A DNA stretch of 64,000 nucleotides from Bacillota bacterium (GCA_012727425.1 JAAYHQ010000063.1:1-64000); one strand, 5' to 3'. Shown: positions 35,941-45,923, counted from the stretch's first letter. Made by a program: numbers and translations. The notes: generated from the sequence alone by a model not told the origin.

Positions 35941-37587
35941 TTAATCCAGCCCCAGATAAGCACCGATCTCCTCCGAAGCTTTACGCGCCGTGGCTAGAGA
36001 CTCGCCCTGTTCCTCCCGGTAATCCTTGATGATGTTCTCGGTGCCGGAGGCCCGTTTCAGGACCCAGACGCCGCCGGACAACACCACTTTAATGCCATCC
36101 CCGATCACCAACCGCTCAATTGTCCGGCCGGCCACCTTCTTTCCGGCAAGAAGCGCCTTCACCTGGTTCGGGTCGGCCGCCAGTTGCCTGAGCCGGGCCT
36201 TCTGCTCCGGACGGGCCGGCTTGTCCTCCCGTTCATACTGATAAGGACCGTACTGCCGCTCCAACTCCCGGTAAAGGGTGCCAATATCCTTACCGGTGGC
36301 GGCCATGACCTCCATCATCAGGAGCACCGCGGCGATCCCGTCCTTCTCCGTCACCCAGAGGCGGCCGTCCCGGCGGGGAAAGGAAACCCCAGCGCTCTCT
36401 TCCCCGGCCAAGACGTATTTTCCGGCCCGCAAACCCGCCACGTAATGCTTAAAACCGACATTCACCTCATAGACCGGCCGGCCGTAGCGGGCGGCAATCC
36501 GGTCCAGCAGGTGGGTGGTGCCAATGGTGCGCCCCACCCCCATCGCCGCCGGAAAATCCCGCCGGGCGGCCAAGTAGTCAAAGAGGACACACAGTACATG
36601 ATTGGGGTTTAAGATCCCGGTCCCGTCTTCGCCCCCAAAGCGGTCCGCATCATTGTCATTAGCCCCGATAAAGGGCACCCCCAATTTTTCCCGGATCCCC
36701 TGCACCGCCATCATCACGTAGCGGGAGGAGGGGTCCCCGCGGAGCTTGCCGTCCCAATCGTAAGTCCGGTGGGAAGAGGTGGGGTCCGGCTCGGCAAGCA
36801 CCACTTCGATCCGGGTACCGTACAGCTCGTTGACCGCTTCATAGTAGCCATGGGCCGAGCCCCCCAGGGGGGTAACGGCAAAACGTTCCTGTTTAATCAG
36901 GTCCATATCGACCACTGCCCCCAGCTCCCGAACGTAAGGAGTGACCAGATCGACCTCTTCAACCAGTCCTCTTTCCACCGCCGTCCGGTAGGGCAGCCGT
37001 TTAATCTCGTCCCGATGTTCCAAGTAGTAGTTGCCCTTTTCATCAATCGGGGCGGTCCGGGTGTTGGGGCCGCCGTCCAACCCATTACTCTTATACCCCG
37101 CATCTTCGGGCGGGTTGTGGGAAGCGGTAATAATCACCCCTTCCACCTTTTCGCCCCGGGCGACGCGGGCCAGAATGGCATGGGAGACCACCGGGGTCGG
37201 GGTGCTCCGCCCGCCACGGTGGATTAAAACCTTCATGTCGTTTCCGGCAAAAACCTCCACCGCCGTTTGTTGCGCCAGGTCCGACGCAAAACGGACATCC
37301 TTGCCCATCACCACCGGGCCGAGGGGCTTATCCTTAAGTTCTTCCGGGAGCACCGGCCCAAAAGTACCCCGTTCGCGCCGGATATCCGCCAGCGCTTGGG
37401 TCATGGCCGCCACGTGGGCCTCCGCAAACCCCGTCCCGGTATGGCCCCGGTGCCCGGAAGTCCCGTTTTTGATGGGCTGCAAGGGCCCGTCGGGGTTCGT
37501 ATACCAAGCGGTAATCTGTTCCTTGGTATAGAGGTCCTCCGGCCGGGCCGGTTGCCCGGCCAGCGGATGAATGGATCGTTCAGCCAT
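35941..37587 (-). CDS. pgm: Phosphoglucomutase (alpha-D-glucose specific)
   Basis: This 548-residue enzyme interconverts glucose 1-phosphate and glucose 6-phosphate. The phosphoserine loop ITASHNPPED (about 145) is intact, as are the metal-binding loop GANDNDADRFGGED (about 300), the sugar loop LAGEESAGVSF (about 390), and the C-terminal phosphate-binding RASGTENIIKDY (about 515). Length fits the Pgm family. The start follows GGAGGAG. It would connect glycogen and maltodextrin phosphorolysis to glycolysis. Confidence 0.95.
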   Translation of the reverse strand: MAERSIHPLAGQPARPEDLYTKEQITAWYTNPDGPLQPIKNGTSGHRGHTGTGFAEAHVAAMTQALADIRRERGTFGPVLPEELKDKPLGPVVMGKDVRFASDLAQQTAVEVFAGNDMKVLIHRGGRSTPTPVVSHAILARVARGEKVEGVIITASHNPPEDAGYKSNGLDGGPNTRTAPIDEKGNYYLEHRDEIKRLPYRTAVERGLVEEVDLVTPYVRELGAVVDMDLIKQERFAVTPLGGSAHGYYEAVNELYGTRIEVVLAEPDPTSSHRTYDWDGKLRGDPSSRYVMMAVQGIREKLGVPFIGANDNDADRFGGEDGTGILNPNHVLCVLFDYLAARRDFPAAMGVGRTIGTTHLLDRIAARYGRPVYEVNVGFKHYVAGLRAGKYVLAGEESAGVSFPRRDGRLWVTEKDGIAAVLLMMEVMAATGKDIGTLYRELERQYGPYQYEREDKPARPEQKARLRQLAADPNQVKALLAGKKVAGRTIERLVIGDGIKVVLSGGVWVLKRASGTENIIKDYREEQGESLATARKASEEIGAYLGLD

Positions 37588-38374
37588 TTGCGCTCCTCCT
37601 TGAAAACTGCCGCTTAAACTAGACGGTTTAAGCAGATTAATCTAGTGTTTCCCGTTCGATCGCCGGTTCGAGAATTATTTCTTGGTCAACCAATTGATTC
37701 CTGCTGCCAAAATTCCCTCCCCCAATCCTGGACCGTTAAATTTTTTTAACGGAAAACAACCACTTCTTCAAGTTTATACCGCTTTTCCCATCTTTTCTTG
37801 AAAATTGTGAGAGGAAAAAAGGAGTTCGTGTTTAATAGTATATTATAATCAATAACGGAAGAAATAATTGGGTGAATCTCCACAAAAGTTTGGGTAAAAT
37901 CTCTGTTAACCTTCGCATTAACCATCCTTCACTTTTTTCTACTTCCGCACACCCCAACTGTCTAAACAGACGTGAATCTTTAGTCCGGCGCTTTACCCAA
38001 ACGTCCCGGAGAACCTCTTGCCGGATTGTTCTCAGCCAAACCCTTTGTCGAAAATTTTCGTCGCAGAAAAAGCACCAGCCGGTTTTTGCCGTCGCACTCA
38101 CCCGCAGCAAAGCAGGGCGGTCGTATGTACCGCTGCGAACACCCGGCCCCCTTTTGTCTGCCTGCGATGCCGGTTGGCCCCAGCACGGCGCGGCACCGGC
38201 AGTCTTTGCCGTGCGTAATTTGTACACCCGCGTGGGTGCAACTTCGGATCTACGCTGAAGCATAAAGTGTAGTTCGAAAAGGAAACGGGGGGTGATCACG
38301 GAGCAAAAACACTGCCGCATCTTTTCAATCTGCACCAACGGAAAATTTTCCAAAAGGAAAGGGGTAAATGCTGG
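37588..38374. other. Long non-coding region, partly structured leader
   Basis: This 787-base gap between divergent genes has no convincing coding frame. The first 280 bases are AT-rich and hold probable promoters (a TATAAT near 37847). The part from about 37980 to 38250 is GC-rich and full of inverted repeats: GTCTAAACAGAC, the perfect palindrome CGAAAATTTTCG near 38049, GCGG/CCGC, GCACGGC/GCCGTGC at 38183-38214, and CACCC/GGGTG. It lies upstream of the monosaccharide transporter and could be a long leader or an interspersed repeat. No known riboswitch was recognised. Confidence 0.5.
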
Positions 38375-39445
38375 ATGAAAAAACTTCTGCTCGTTTTGAT
38401 GGTTATTCTCCTTGTTTTCAGCGTAACCGGGTGTTTTAAAAAGAAAGCCGAAGAAAACTTGATCGGCGTCGCAATGCCCACCCAATCCTTGCAACGCTGG
38501 AATCAAGACGGTGCCAACATGAAGGCGAAACTGGAAGAAAAGGGCTACAAAGTTGACCTCCAGTACGCCAACAACGACGTGAACACCCAGATTCAACAGT
38601 TGGAGAACATGATTACGAAAAAATGTAAGGTGCTGGTCATCGCCTCGATTGACGGCTCGGCCTTGACCGAAGTCTTACGGAAAGCGGCCGAAAACGGCAT
38701 TAAAGTCATTGCCTACGACCGTTTGATCATGAACTCCGAACATGTTGACTACTACGCCACTTTCGACAATTTCAAAGTTGGCGAGATTCAAGGGAAATAC
38801 ATCGAAGAGAAACTCGGCTTGAAAGAGAACGCCGGGCCCTTCAATATTGAATTGTTCGCCGGTTCCCCCGATGATAATAACGCTTACTTCTTCCACGGCG
38901 GGGCGATGAGTGTTCTCCAGCCCTACATCGACGCCGGAAAACTGGTCGTCCCCAGCAAACAAACGGATTTCACCACCATTGCCATTCACAGCTGGGATTC
39001 GGCCGACGCCCAAGCGCGGATGGATAACCTGATTACCGCCCACTACGCCGGCGGCCGTAAACTTGATGCCGTTCTTTCCCCCAACGACAGCTTGGCCATT
39101 GGGATCATCACTTCCCTACGCAACGCGGGTTATGGCACTCCTGACAAGCCCTTCCCGATCATTACTGGTCAGGACTGTGATAAAGCCAACGTGATCGCCA
39201 TGATCAAAGGGGAGCAGTCCATGTCCATCTTCAAGGACACCCGGACTCTGGCGGCCAAAGTGGTCGAAATGGTGGAAGCCATTATGAAAGGGGAAGAGGC
39301 ACCGGTCAACGATACGAAAACCTACCATAACGGTGTCAAGCATGTCCCCTCCTACCTTTGCGAACCGGTTTACGCGGACGTGAACAATTATAAAGAGCTT
39401 CTCATCGACAGCGGATACTACACCGAAGCCGATCTTCAACTCTAG
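38375..39445 (+). CDS. Monosaccharide-binding lipoprotein (ChvE/XylF type)
   Basis: This 356-residue protein has a lipoprotein signal with lipobox FSVTGC (Cys at residue 20). The type I periplasmic-binding fold is clear: IGVAMPTQSLQRWNQDG (about 30-46), VLVIASIDGSAL, VIAYDRLIMNSEHVDYYATF (about 108-127), and TGQDCDKANVIAMIKGEQ near 264. It resembles the multiple-monosaccharide binding protein ChvE. Xylose, glucose, galactose or arabinose are likely ligands; the exact one is open. It is first in an operon with the ATPase and permease. Confidence 0.92.
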   Translation: MKKLLLVLMVILLVFSVTGCFKKKAEENLIGVAMPTQSLQRWNQDGANMKAKLEEKGYKVDLQYANNDVNTQIQQLENMITKKCKVLVIASIDGSALTEVLRKAAENGIKVIAYDRLIMNSEHVDYYATFDNFKVGEIQGKYIEEKLGLKENAGPFNIELFAGSPDDNNAYFFHGGAMSVLQPYIDAGKLVVPSKQTDFTTIAIHSWDSADAQARMDNLITAHYAGGRKLDAVLSPNDSLAIGIITSLRNAGYGTPDKPFPIITGQDCDKANVIAMIKGEQSMSIFKDTRTLAAKVVEMVEAIMKGEEAPVNDTKTYHNGVKHVPSYLCEPVYADVNNYKELLIDSGYYTEADLQL

Positions 39446-39519
39446 CCCATAGCAGGTAATCAACTCAGCAAGCCAAGGAATTCTCTGCGAATTCTTTGAC
39501 CACTAAAAACTCCACCGTT

Positions 39520-39556
39520 GTGCTGGGCAGATTCGCGCCACGAATCTGCCCAGCAC
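39520..39556 (+). other. Long perfect stem-loop between binding protein and ATPase genes
   Basis: GTGCTGGGCAGATTCG and its exact complement form a 16-pair stem closed by a five-base CGCCA loop, with no T-run. It sits mid-gap in the 148 bases between the two genes and resembles the processed, mRNA-stabilising hairpins known after binding-protein genes. Confidence 0.85.
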
Positions 39557-39593
39557 CTGTCTACTGTAGACCATGAGCAAAGGGCGGGATTGA

Positions 39594-41129
39594 ATGCAAA
39601 CGATCCTTGAGATGAGAAATATCACCAAATGCTTTGGCCCGGTCAAAGCGCTCAATAATGTCAACTTCAAAGTTAAAGCCGGCGAGATCCATGCCCTTGT
39701 CGGCGAAAACGGGGCGGGGAAAACCACGCTCATGAACGTCCTCAGCGGCGTACATCCCTACGGCACCTACAGCGGGGAGATTATTTACAAAGGAAAACAT
39801 TGCATCTTCCGAAGTATCCGGGACAGTGAAAAAAACGGGATAGCCATTATCCACCAGGAATTGGCCCTCATTCCTTACCTCTCCATCGGTGAAAACATCT
39901 TTCTCGGCAATGAACGGGCGAAATACGGCGTGATCGATTGGAACCAGACCTACCGGGACGCCACCAAGATTCTGCAAAAGGTCGGTCTCAAGGAAAACCC
40001 CCATATACTCGTTAAAGACCTTGGCGTCGGGAAACAGCAGCTGGTCGAGATCGCCAAGGCTTTGGCCAAAGATGTGCAACTGCTGATTTTGGACGAGCCG
40101 ACCGCCGCCCTCAACGAGGAAGATGCGGATAATTTGTTAAAGCTCCTCTTGGAGTTGAAAAAGACCGGGATTACTTCCATCCTCATCTCCCACAAACTGA
40201 ACGAGGTGATCAAAGTCGCCGATGCCATCACCATTCTCCGGGATGGCGCGACCATCGAGACGCTTCAGGTTGACCGTGGTGTGGTCAATGAGGACCGGAT
40301 CATCAAAGGCATGGTCGGCCGGGAACTGGTCGACCGGTTCCCCAAGCGTCAACCAAAAATTGGCGAAGTCTATTTTGAAGTGCGAAACTGGAATGTTGAT
40401 GACCCCTTAATTGAAGGCCGCAAGGTGATTAAAAATGTCAACATCAAAGTACATAAAGGGGAGATTGTGGGTATTTCGGGGCTGATGGGTTCGGGGCGCA
40501 CCGAGTTGGCCATGAGTATCTTCGGGAAAGCCTATGGCCGGAACATCAGCGGACAGCTCTTCAAGGCGGGCAAAGAGATTGAAGTCAACAACGTTCAACA
40601 AGCCATCAATCATGGCTTGGCTTATGTGACCGAAGACCGGAAAACCGCCGGTCTGATCGGGATTGAAAACATCAAGCGGAATATCTCCTTATCGAGCTTG
40701 AAAAAGATCAGTAAAAGATGGGTCATCAATGATGAGCAAGAGAACGCCGCGGCTATAAACTACCGGCAAAAGCTCAATATTCGGTCGTCAAGCATTTTTC
40801 AGAAAGTACAAGACCTCTCGGGCGGCAACCAACAAAAAGTGGTGCTGGCAAAATGGATCTTTGCCGCTCCTGATATTTTAATCCTGGACGAACCCACACG
40901 AGGCATAGATGTCGGTGCCAAATATGAAATTTATACGATCATTAATCAGCTGGCGGAAGAAGGTAAAGCGATCATTTTTATCTCCTCCGAACTACCCGAA
41001 ATCCTGGGCATCTGCGATCGGATCTATGTGATGAACGAAGGAAGAATCGTCGGCGAGCTTATGAAAGAAGAGGCGTCTCAGGAGAGTATAATGAAATGCA
41101 TTATGCAGAGTAATAGGGGGCGTTACTGA
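39594..41129 (+). CDS. Monosaccharide ABC transporter ATPase (GguA/MmsA type)
   Basis: This 511-residue protein has two fused ATPase domains, as in RbsA, XylG and GguA. Domain 1: Walker [11 protein letters not shown] (about 38), signature [15 protein letters not shown] (about 142), Walker [12 protein letters not shown]. Domain 2: a degenerate Walker [11 protein letters not shown] (about 296), signature [14 protein letters not shown] (about 406), Walker [13 protein letters not shown]. It energises the permease encoded next, sharing one base between stop and start (TACTGATGG). Confidence 0.95.
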   Translation: MQTILEMRNITKCFGPVKALNNVNFKVKAGEIHALVGENGAGKTTLMNVLSGVHPYGTYSGEIIYKGKHCIFRSIRDSEKNGIAIIHQELALIPYLSIGENIFLGNERAKYGVIDWNQTYRDATKILQKVGLKENPHILVKDLGVGKQQLVEIAKALAKDVQLLILDEPTAALNEEDADNLLKLLLELKKTGITSILISHKLNEVIKVADAITILRDGATIETLQVDRGVVNEDRIIKGMVGRELVDRFPKRQPKIGEVYFEVRNWNVDDPLIEGRKVIKNVNIKVHKGEIVGISGLMGSGRTELAMSIFGKAYGRNISGQLFKAGKEIEVNNVQQAINHGLAYVTEDRKTAGLIGIENIKRNISLSSLKKISKRWVINDEQENAAAINYRQKLNIRSSSIFQKVQDLSGGNQQKVVLAKWIFAAPDILILDEPTRGIDVGAKYEIYTIINQLAEEGKAIIFISSELPEILGICDRIYVMNEGRIVGELMKEEASQESIMKCIMQSNRGRY

Positions 41130-42331
41130 TGGAAACTGGATACCCAAAACCGGCAAAGTTTGAATCGATTGGTTATACGTTAAAAAGCAATATCCGCCAA
41201 TATGCAATGCTGGTTGCGCTAATTGTGATCATGTTGTTCTTCCAGATCGCCACCGACGGTATTCTCTTGGTCCCGATGAATGTGACCAATCTTATCTTAC
41301 AGAACAGTTACGTGCTGATCCTGGCCATCGGCATGACCCTTTGTATTCTAACCGGCGGGAACATTGACCTGTCGGTTGGTTCGGTGGCGGCCTTCGTCGC
41401 GGCGATCATGGGGAAACTAATCATCCACCAGAAGATGGATGTCACCCTCACCGTTTTCCTTGGCCTACTGATTGGCGCGGTGATCGGATGCTGGCAAGGT
41501 TTTTGGATCGCATACGTACGGATCCCCGCCTTCATTGTTACCCTGGCCGGGATGCTTCTCTTCCGGGGCTTGACCAATACGATTTTAAAGGGGCTGACTT
41601 TGTCACCGTTTCCCCGGTCTTTTCAGGCGATCAGTTCTGGGTACATTCCGGACCTCTTCCCCTTCTTTGGCTCCCGGTTTAACCTTACTCCCATCGTGGT
41701 CTCCGTCTTAGCATCGATCATCCTCGTCTACATGCAGATCAAAAAAAGAAAAAAGAAGATCAAAAACGAGATGGAAGTGATTCCGCCTTCCCTGTTCATC
41801 GCCCAACTTCTCCTTGTCCTCGTGGCGATCAACCTTTTTGCCTACGCCTTGGCCGCGCACAAGGGGATCCCCATTATCCTGGTCATTCTGGGCGTTCTGA
41901 TCGGCGGCTACCACTTCTTCACCACCAAAACGGTTCCCGGGCGCTACATCTATGCAATGGGCGGCAATGAAAAAGCCGCTAAACTCTCGGGGATTGACAC
42001 CAATAAAGTTCTGTTCTTTGTCTATTTGAACATGTCAGTCCTGGCGGCCCTGGCCGGCATCGCCTTTGCGGCCCGGACCGATTCGGCCTTTCCGCTCCTC
42101 GGCACCAACTTCGAAATGGATGCCATCGCCGCCTGCTTCATCGGCGGCGCGTCGGCCACCGGGGGCATTGGTACCGTGATCGGGGCAATCATTGGGGCCT
42201 TGGTCATGGGGGTGCTCAATAACGGTATGTCCATCATGGGGATCGGCATTGACTGGCAGATGACGATTAAAGGCTTTGTCCTTTTGATGGCCGTCGCCTT
42301 CGATGTTTACTCGAAAAACAAATCTAAATAG
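41129..42331 (+). CDS. Monosaccharide ABC transporter permease (GguB/MmsB type)
   Basis: This 400-residue inner-membrane permease of the CUT2 class has about ten helices and the family motifs GNIDLSVGSVAAFVAAI (about 75) and FAARTDSAFPLLGTNFEMDAI near 311-331, in pieces. A longer loop with a basic run (KKRKKK, near residue 205) splits the protein, as in GguB. Its last codons and stop lie in the first copy of a tandem repeat. Confidence 0.94.
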   Translation: METGYPKPAKFESIGYTLKSNIRQYAMLVALIVIMLFFQIATDGILLVPMNVTNLILQNSYVLILAIGMTLCILTGGNIDLSVGSVAAFVAAIMGKLIIHQKMDVTLTVFLGLLIGAVIGCWQGFWIAYVRIPAFIVTLAGMLLFRGLTNTILKGLTLSPFPRSFQAISSGYIPDLFPFFGSRFNLTPIVVSVLASIILVYMQIKKRKKKIKNEMEVIPPSLFIAQLLLVLVAINLFAYALAAHKGIPIILVILGVLIGGYHFFTTKTVPGRYIYAMGGNEKAAKLSGIDTNKVLFFVYLNMSVLAALAGIAFAARTDSAFPLLGTNFEMDAIAACFIGGASATGGIGTVIGAIIGALVMGVLNNGMSIMGIGIDWQMTIKGFVLLMAVAFDVYSKNKSK

Positions 42332-42358
42332 TTCTGAAAACAAATCTAAATAGTTCTG
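42315..42358 (+). repeat. 22-base perfect tandem duplication
   Basis: AAAACAAATCTAAATAGTTCTG occurs twice in a row. The first copy includes the stop codon of the permease gene, so the duplication leaves the protein unchanged. Replication slippage is the simple explanation. Confidence 0.9.
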
Positions 42359-42421
42359 ACCGGCCATAAGGCATCAGGCGGATGCCGACCGCAGCAGAAG
42401 AAAATCCGGGCTTCAGCCTGT

Positions 42422-42456
42422 AAAAAACCCGGCGGTTGCAAAACCCCGGGTTTTTT
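42422..42456. terminator. Bidirectional terminator
   Basis: AAAAAACCCGG and CCGGGTTTTTT pair around a GC-rich loop, between the monosaccharide transporter operon and the convergent SIMPL gene. Confidence 0.85.
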
Positions 42457-42469
42457 CATGCTGATTCGC

Positions 42470-43183
42470 TTATTTCAGTTTAAACGTAACATGGGCCGTC
42501 ACCCGGATCTGTTGCCGGCGGGTTGATGTGTCATGGATCCCATAGGCTTCAACCCGGGTGGAATGGGGTTCGGTGATCTGAAACACGCCGGAACGGACGG
42601 AAATGATCTTGCCCACTTGCACCGCAGTCTGTTCCACCATTTTCTCCGCCCGCTCCCGGGCATTTTTGGTTGCTTCCCCCACCAGTTCTTTTTTGAGCTC
42701 ATCGATGCCGGAATAGAAGTATTCCAAAGTCGAGTTGATCGTCCCCCCGTCCAGCAGCGCCACCGGATCAAAGGCCAGGGCCTCCACCGCATCCACCTGG
42801 TCGGTAATTACGTAAATCGTCTGTTGAAACTGGTAACCCCGAAAAACCCGGGCGTTTGTGGTGTAATCATACTCTTTATAGACGTGGGCCGGTTTCATGG
42901 TGATACAATCGCGTCCGATCCCTTTTGTTTCAAGTAAAGCGAAAATTTTTTCCCGGACCGCTTGCAGTTTGACGTAACCGGCCGTCAGGTTGTCACCCAA
43001 AACCTCCTCTTCGATATTGAGCGTCCACTTCACCTGATCGGCCTCAAAGTCCCGGGAGGCCGCCCCAACCACACTGATGGTCTGCCCCGGACTTTGCGCC
43101 TGATAAAAATAGGAACCAAAGATGACCGCCGCGATGATCAGTGAGCAACCAAGGATGAAGCCTACTTTAATTCCGGAATTCAT
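42470..43183 (-). CDS. SIMPL-domain (DUF541, YggE-like) envelope protein
   Basis: This 237-residue protein has an N-terminal membrane segment or signal (about 6-28) followed by a SIMPL domain: ISVVGAASRDFEADQVKWTL at about 36-55 and, after a strand-rich middle, the long helix ATKNARERAEKMVEQTAVQVG near 184-204, in parts. Family members act at the envelope, some in oxidative-stress tolerance; the precise function is unclear. The ATG at 43183 is preferred (GGGGGGAACA upstream). It stands alone. Confidence 0.85.
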   Translation of the reverse strand: MNSGIKVGFILGCSLIIAAVIFGSYFYQAQSPGQTISVVGAASRDFEADQVKWTLNIEEEVLGDNLTAGYVKLQAVREKIFALLETKGIGRDCITMKPAHVYKEYDYTTNARVFRGYQFQQTIYVITDQVDAVEALAFDPVALLDGGTINSTLEYFYSGIDELKKELVGEATKNARERAEKMVEQTAVQVGKIISVRSGVFQITEPHSTRVEAYGIHDTSTRRQQIRVTAHVTFKLK

Positions 43184-43437
43184 CACTGTTCCCCCCTTAA
43201 ATTCAAAAAACGATGATTATCCCGCTCTTCCTTCCTAAAAGTACATGATCGGGCCGCCTTTTCCTTCAGTCATTTTCTGGAAGAATAGATATTCCTTCAT
43301 AAACTAGGCACCGGTCGGGGCAATCCCGAAAGGAAATTGGGGGAAAGGAATGAACACAATAGGGAAAGAGAAAATTTTCTCCGCGCATTTGAACCGGTGG
43401 TCACCGAAACCCACCACAGTAATGAACAAAGGAGCTG

Positions 43438-44067
43438 TTGGCTTTGGGGAAGAAAAACTTTCTTCATATGGCCATTACCCTCTCCGTACTCTACGTTGCC
43501 GCCCAGATGTTGTCCGACATTTCCAGTTTAAAAATCATTTCCCTGTTCGGCTTGAGCATGGATGCGGGTACTTTAATTTACCCCATTACCTTTACTTTAC
43601 GGGATCTTGTCCACAAAGTAGCCGGTTTGAAAGTGGCGCGCCTGCTCATTTTCCTGGCCGCCGGAATCAACCTCTTCATGGCCGGACTGTTTTGGCTGGT
43701 CGCGATCTTGCCTCCCGATCCGTCCGTTGGTTTGCAAGCCGAATTTGGCCTGGTTTTATCCCCCGTTTTCCGCATTACGCTCGCTTCCATCATTGCCGAA
43801 GTGGTTGCGGAGTTAATTGACGGACAGATCTATGAAAGCTGGGTCAAGAAATTTGGGCCCCGCTGGCAATGGGGACGGGTGTTAGCCTCCAATCTGGTCA
43901 GTGTGCCCGTGGATTCGCTGATCTTTGCGAGCGTTGCCTTTTTTGGGGTCCACCCCTTTCCGGTGCTGATCGCCATCTTTGCGTCCAATGTGTTCTTAAA
44001 ACTGTTGGTCGCCGTCTTGTCGATGCCCGCCATTTATCTTGTCCGCGACACCAAACCAACCTCTTAG
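43438..44067 (+). CDS. Queuosine-precursor transporter (VUT/YhhQ family)
   Basis: This 209-residue membrane protein has about six helices and family marks such as LSDISSLKIISLFG (about 25-38), DAGTLIYPITFTLRDLVHK (about 41-59), and a C-terminal SVPVDSLIFASVAF. Members import queuine or preQ0/preQ1. The start is a TTG at 43438 or a few bases later, after AAAGGAG. I looked for a preQ1 riboswitch in the 250 bases upstream and saw none. The rest of 43184-43437 holds no recognisable gene. Confidence 0.9.
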   Translation: MALGKKNFLHMAITLSVLYVAAQMLSDISSLKIISLFGLSMDAGTLIYPITFTLRDLVHKVAGLKVARLLIFLAAGINLFMAGLFWLVAILPPDPSVGLQAEFGLVLSPVFRITLASIIAEVVAELIDGQIYESWVKKFGPRWQWGRVLASNLVSVPVDSLIFASVAFFGVHPFPVLIAIFASNVFLKLLVAVLSMPAIYLVRDTKPTS

Positions 44068-44093
44068 CCAGGCTTCGTCGGCGAACCGGCCAG

Positions 44094-44118
44094 AAAAAAA
44101 CTCCCGCCCGGCGGGAGT
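44094..44118 (-). terminator. Terminator after the ger remnants
   Basis: ACTCCCGC/GCGGGAGT with a short loop is followed by seven T on the minus strand. It sits between the transporter gene and the gerC relic. Confidence 0.8.
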
Positions 44119-44124
44119 CTCGTT

Positions 44125-44582
44125 TTACCGGAATACACCGTAGTTGTCCATTTTGAACTCGACCTTTAAGTCGATGGGAATCTGCGGGTAAAGCCGTTCC
44201 CAAGCGGCGGCTTCCCACGTCAACGGATTATACATCCGGTACACTTCCCCAAGGGCCAAAAGGTCCGCACCATAGTCTTGTAGTTTTTGGAGGGTCCGGC
44301 GCATCTCCCGTTCCAGATGGGCACCGATAGCATGGTTAATCCGCCGGCGGTCTTCCCGGTTTAGCTTTAGCGCCGTTTGGGTCGCTTGTTCACCTGGGGG
44401 CTTCCAAAGATCGGCAATATTTCCTCCACAACCGGAACCTGTAGCGACAACCGGAGCCGCCCGTTCGCCACTTGGTCCACGCCGGCCGCCAAGACAATAA
44501 TCCGGTCGTTGATCTCTTCCGCACTCCAGCAACCCATCAGGAACAAGGGCAGCAGCCAGATGAGCAGCGCCTTCCCTTTCAC
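44125..44582 (-). pseudogene. Remnant of a spore-germination lipoprotein gene (gerC type)
   Basis: On the minus strand the reading frame from 44582 begins with a GerC-type lipoprotein start (lipobox LMGCW, then SAEEINDRIIVLAAGVDQV). After about 55 residues it shifts frame, and the sequence continues with a C-terminal GerC-like end (AIGAHLEREM, then PQIPIDLKVEFKMDNYG). A normal Ger(x)C protein has about 380 residues; here some 240 internal residues are gone. It starts four bases inside the end of the fused gerA'-gerB gene. It cannot make a working germinant-receptor subunit. Confidence 0.82.
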
Positions 44583-45823
44583 CGTCCGCCCTCTCCTTTC
44601 CGCCTCAGCAAAGCGCAGAGATAATAGAAGACGGGGAGCCCAAAGAGGGGGATTAAGCTGTAATCCTTGGCATATTGGAACAATTCCTTCGTCGCACCCG
44701 TGTCTTCCGGGTACATCAACAGCAAGAATTTAACCGGAAGTAAGAACCAGACCAGCCGTTTATAGTCGTACACACCCAGAATTTGCGTAAAGCCCAAAGC
44801 CACCACGTAATAGATAAACCCGGACCCCACCAGCGCAAGGGTATTCCAGACAATAATCAGAAACAACCCGCTCTGTTCGAGAAAGAGGTAGGGATACTCC
44901 ATCGCCCGTACCACCTCGAGAGCGGGATAAGCATAACGCCGCCCATACTCACTACCAAACGTCCCGATCACCCCCACCGTAAACAACATATAGAAAAAGA
45001 CCAGAACGAGCAGGGCGCCCCCGGTATAACGGGGGATTTTGCCGTGTATCCCTTGGAGATAAGGCGTGATCAAGGCAAAGACCGCCAGCGGCGAAAAGGC
45101 ATAAAGCACCGCAAACCCACCCGGCAGATAACGCTTGAGTTCCGGGTGGAAGACCGGCCGGAGGCGGTGCGGATTAATCTCCGGCAAGATCCCAACAGCC
45201 AGCAAGAGAAGGACGATAATGATCGGGAGAACGACAAAGGAAGCCAGCCGCGCGATGGTTTCCAGACCACGGGAGGCAAGATAGGCGGCGCTAAAGAGAT
45301 AGGTGGTGACTAAAACCAGCAACGGGGTGTTGGGTAACAGATAATCTTTGACCAGATTGATCCGTTCGCGGGTGAATAAAGCCAAAAGCAAAAGAAGGAC
45401 GGTCAGGTAACCCAACCCGCAAAGGCGTCCCCAAAATGGACCGGTGAGCTTTACCCCGGCTTGGAGCAGATTCAAGGTGGGAAACCTTTTCATCATCCGG
45501 TAGATGGCCACGAGCGGCGGGAGCGCCAAGACCACCCCGACGACCACCCCCAAAGTTTGCCCCACCGCTCCGGGGAGCCTTAAGCCGGCCTCCCGGAAGA
45601 CTTCAACGGCGATCTCCCAGATAAAAAGCTCCGTCACTAGCGGCACCGGAACCCGGATGCGCGTCCCCGCAATCACCAAAGCCAGCTTGGTGGGGAGGAG
45701 TTCCGGATGGAAGCCGGTCACCGCGATATAAAGACCGGGCAGGGCCACCGCCAAATTGTTCCCCAGCAACCGGATCAGGCGGAGAAAGGAACCAAGCCAA
45801 AAGCTTAGATAGTAATCTTTCAA
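44579..45823 (-). pseudogene. Fused remnant of gerA and gerB germination genes
   Basis: The 414-residue frame joins two proteins. Residues 1-105 match the C-terminal membrane part of GerA (LGSFLRLIRLLG, FHPELLPTKLAL, FREAGLRLPGAVGQTLG). From about residue 107 on it matches the amino-acid-permease-like GerB (RFPTLNLLQAGVKL, then GLETIARLASFVVLP), but GerB's first helices are missing. The TTG start has no ribosome site. A deletion that removed most of gerA and the start of gerB explains this. A functional chimaera is possible but unlikely, as the GerC partner is also broken. Confidence 0.82.
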
Positions 45824-45923
45824 AGGAAACTATGCCCCCGTAAAAAAACCTTGCGCATGCCGCCTTGTGAACCAAGCCCGCCCCTACCGCGCAGCCGGGC
45901 GGTTCCCGGCCGGCCGCGCGCTT

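Noticed and set aside
37832-38596. 254-residue minus-strand frame
   Set aside because: It runs antisense into the binding-protein gene, has unlikely composition and no ribosome site; treated as non-coding.
42315-42358. Direct repeat as an attachment site or target duplication
   Set aside because: The copies are adjacent with nothing inserted, and there is no integrase or transposase nearby.
43190-43437. Possible preQ1 riboswitch upstream of the queuosine-type transporter
   Set aside because: No preQ1-I or preQ1-II core could be found in the leader.
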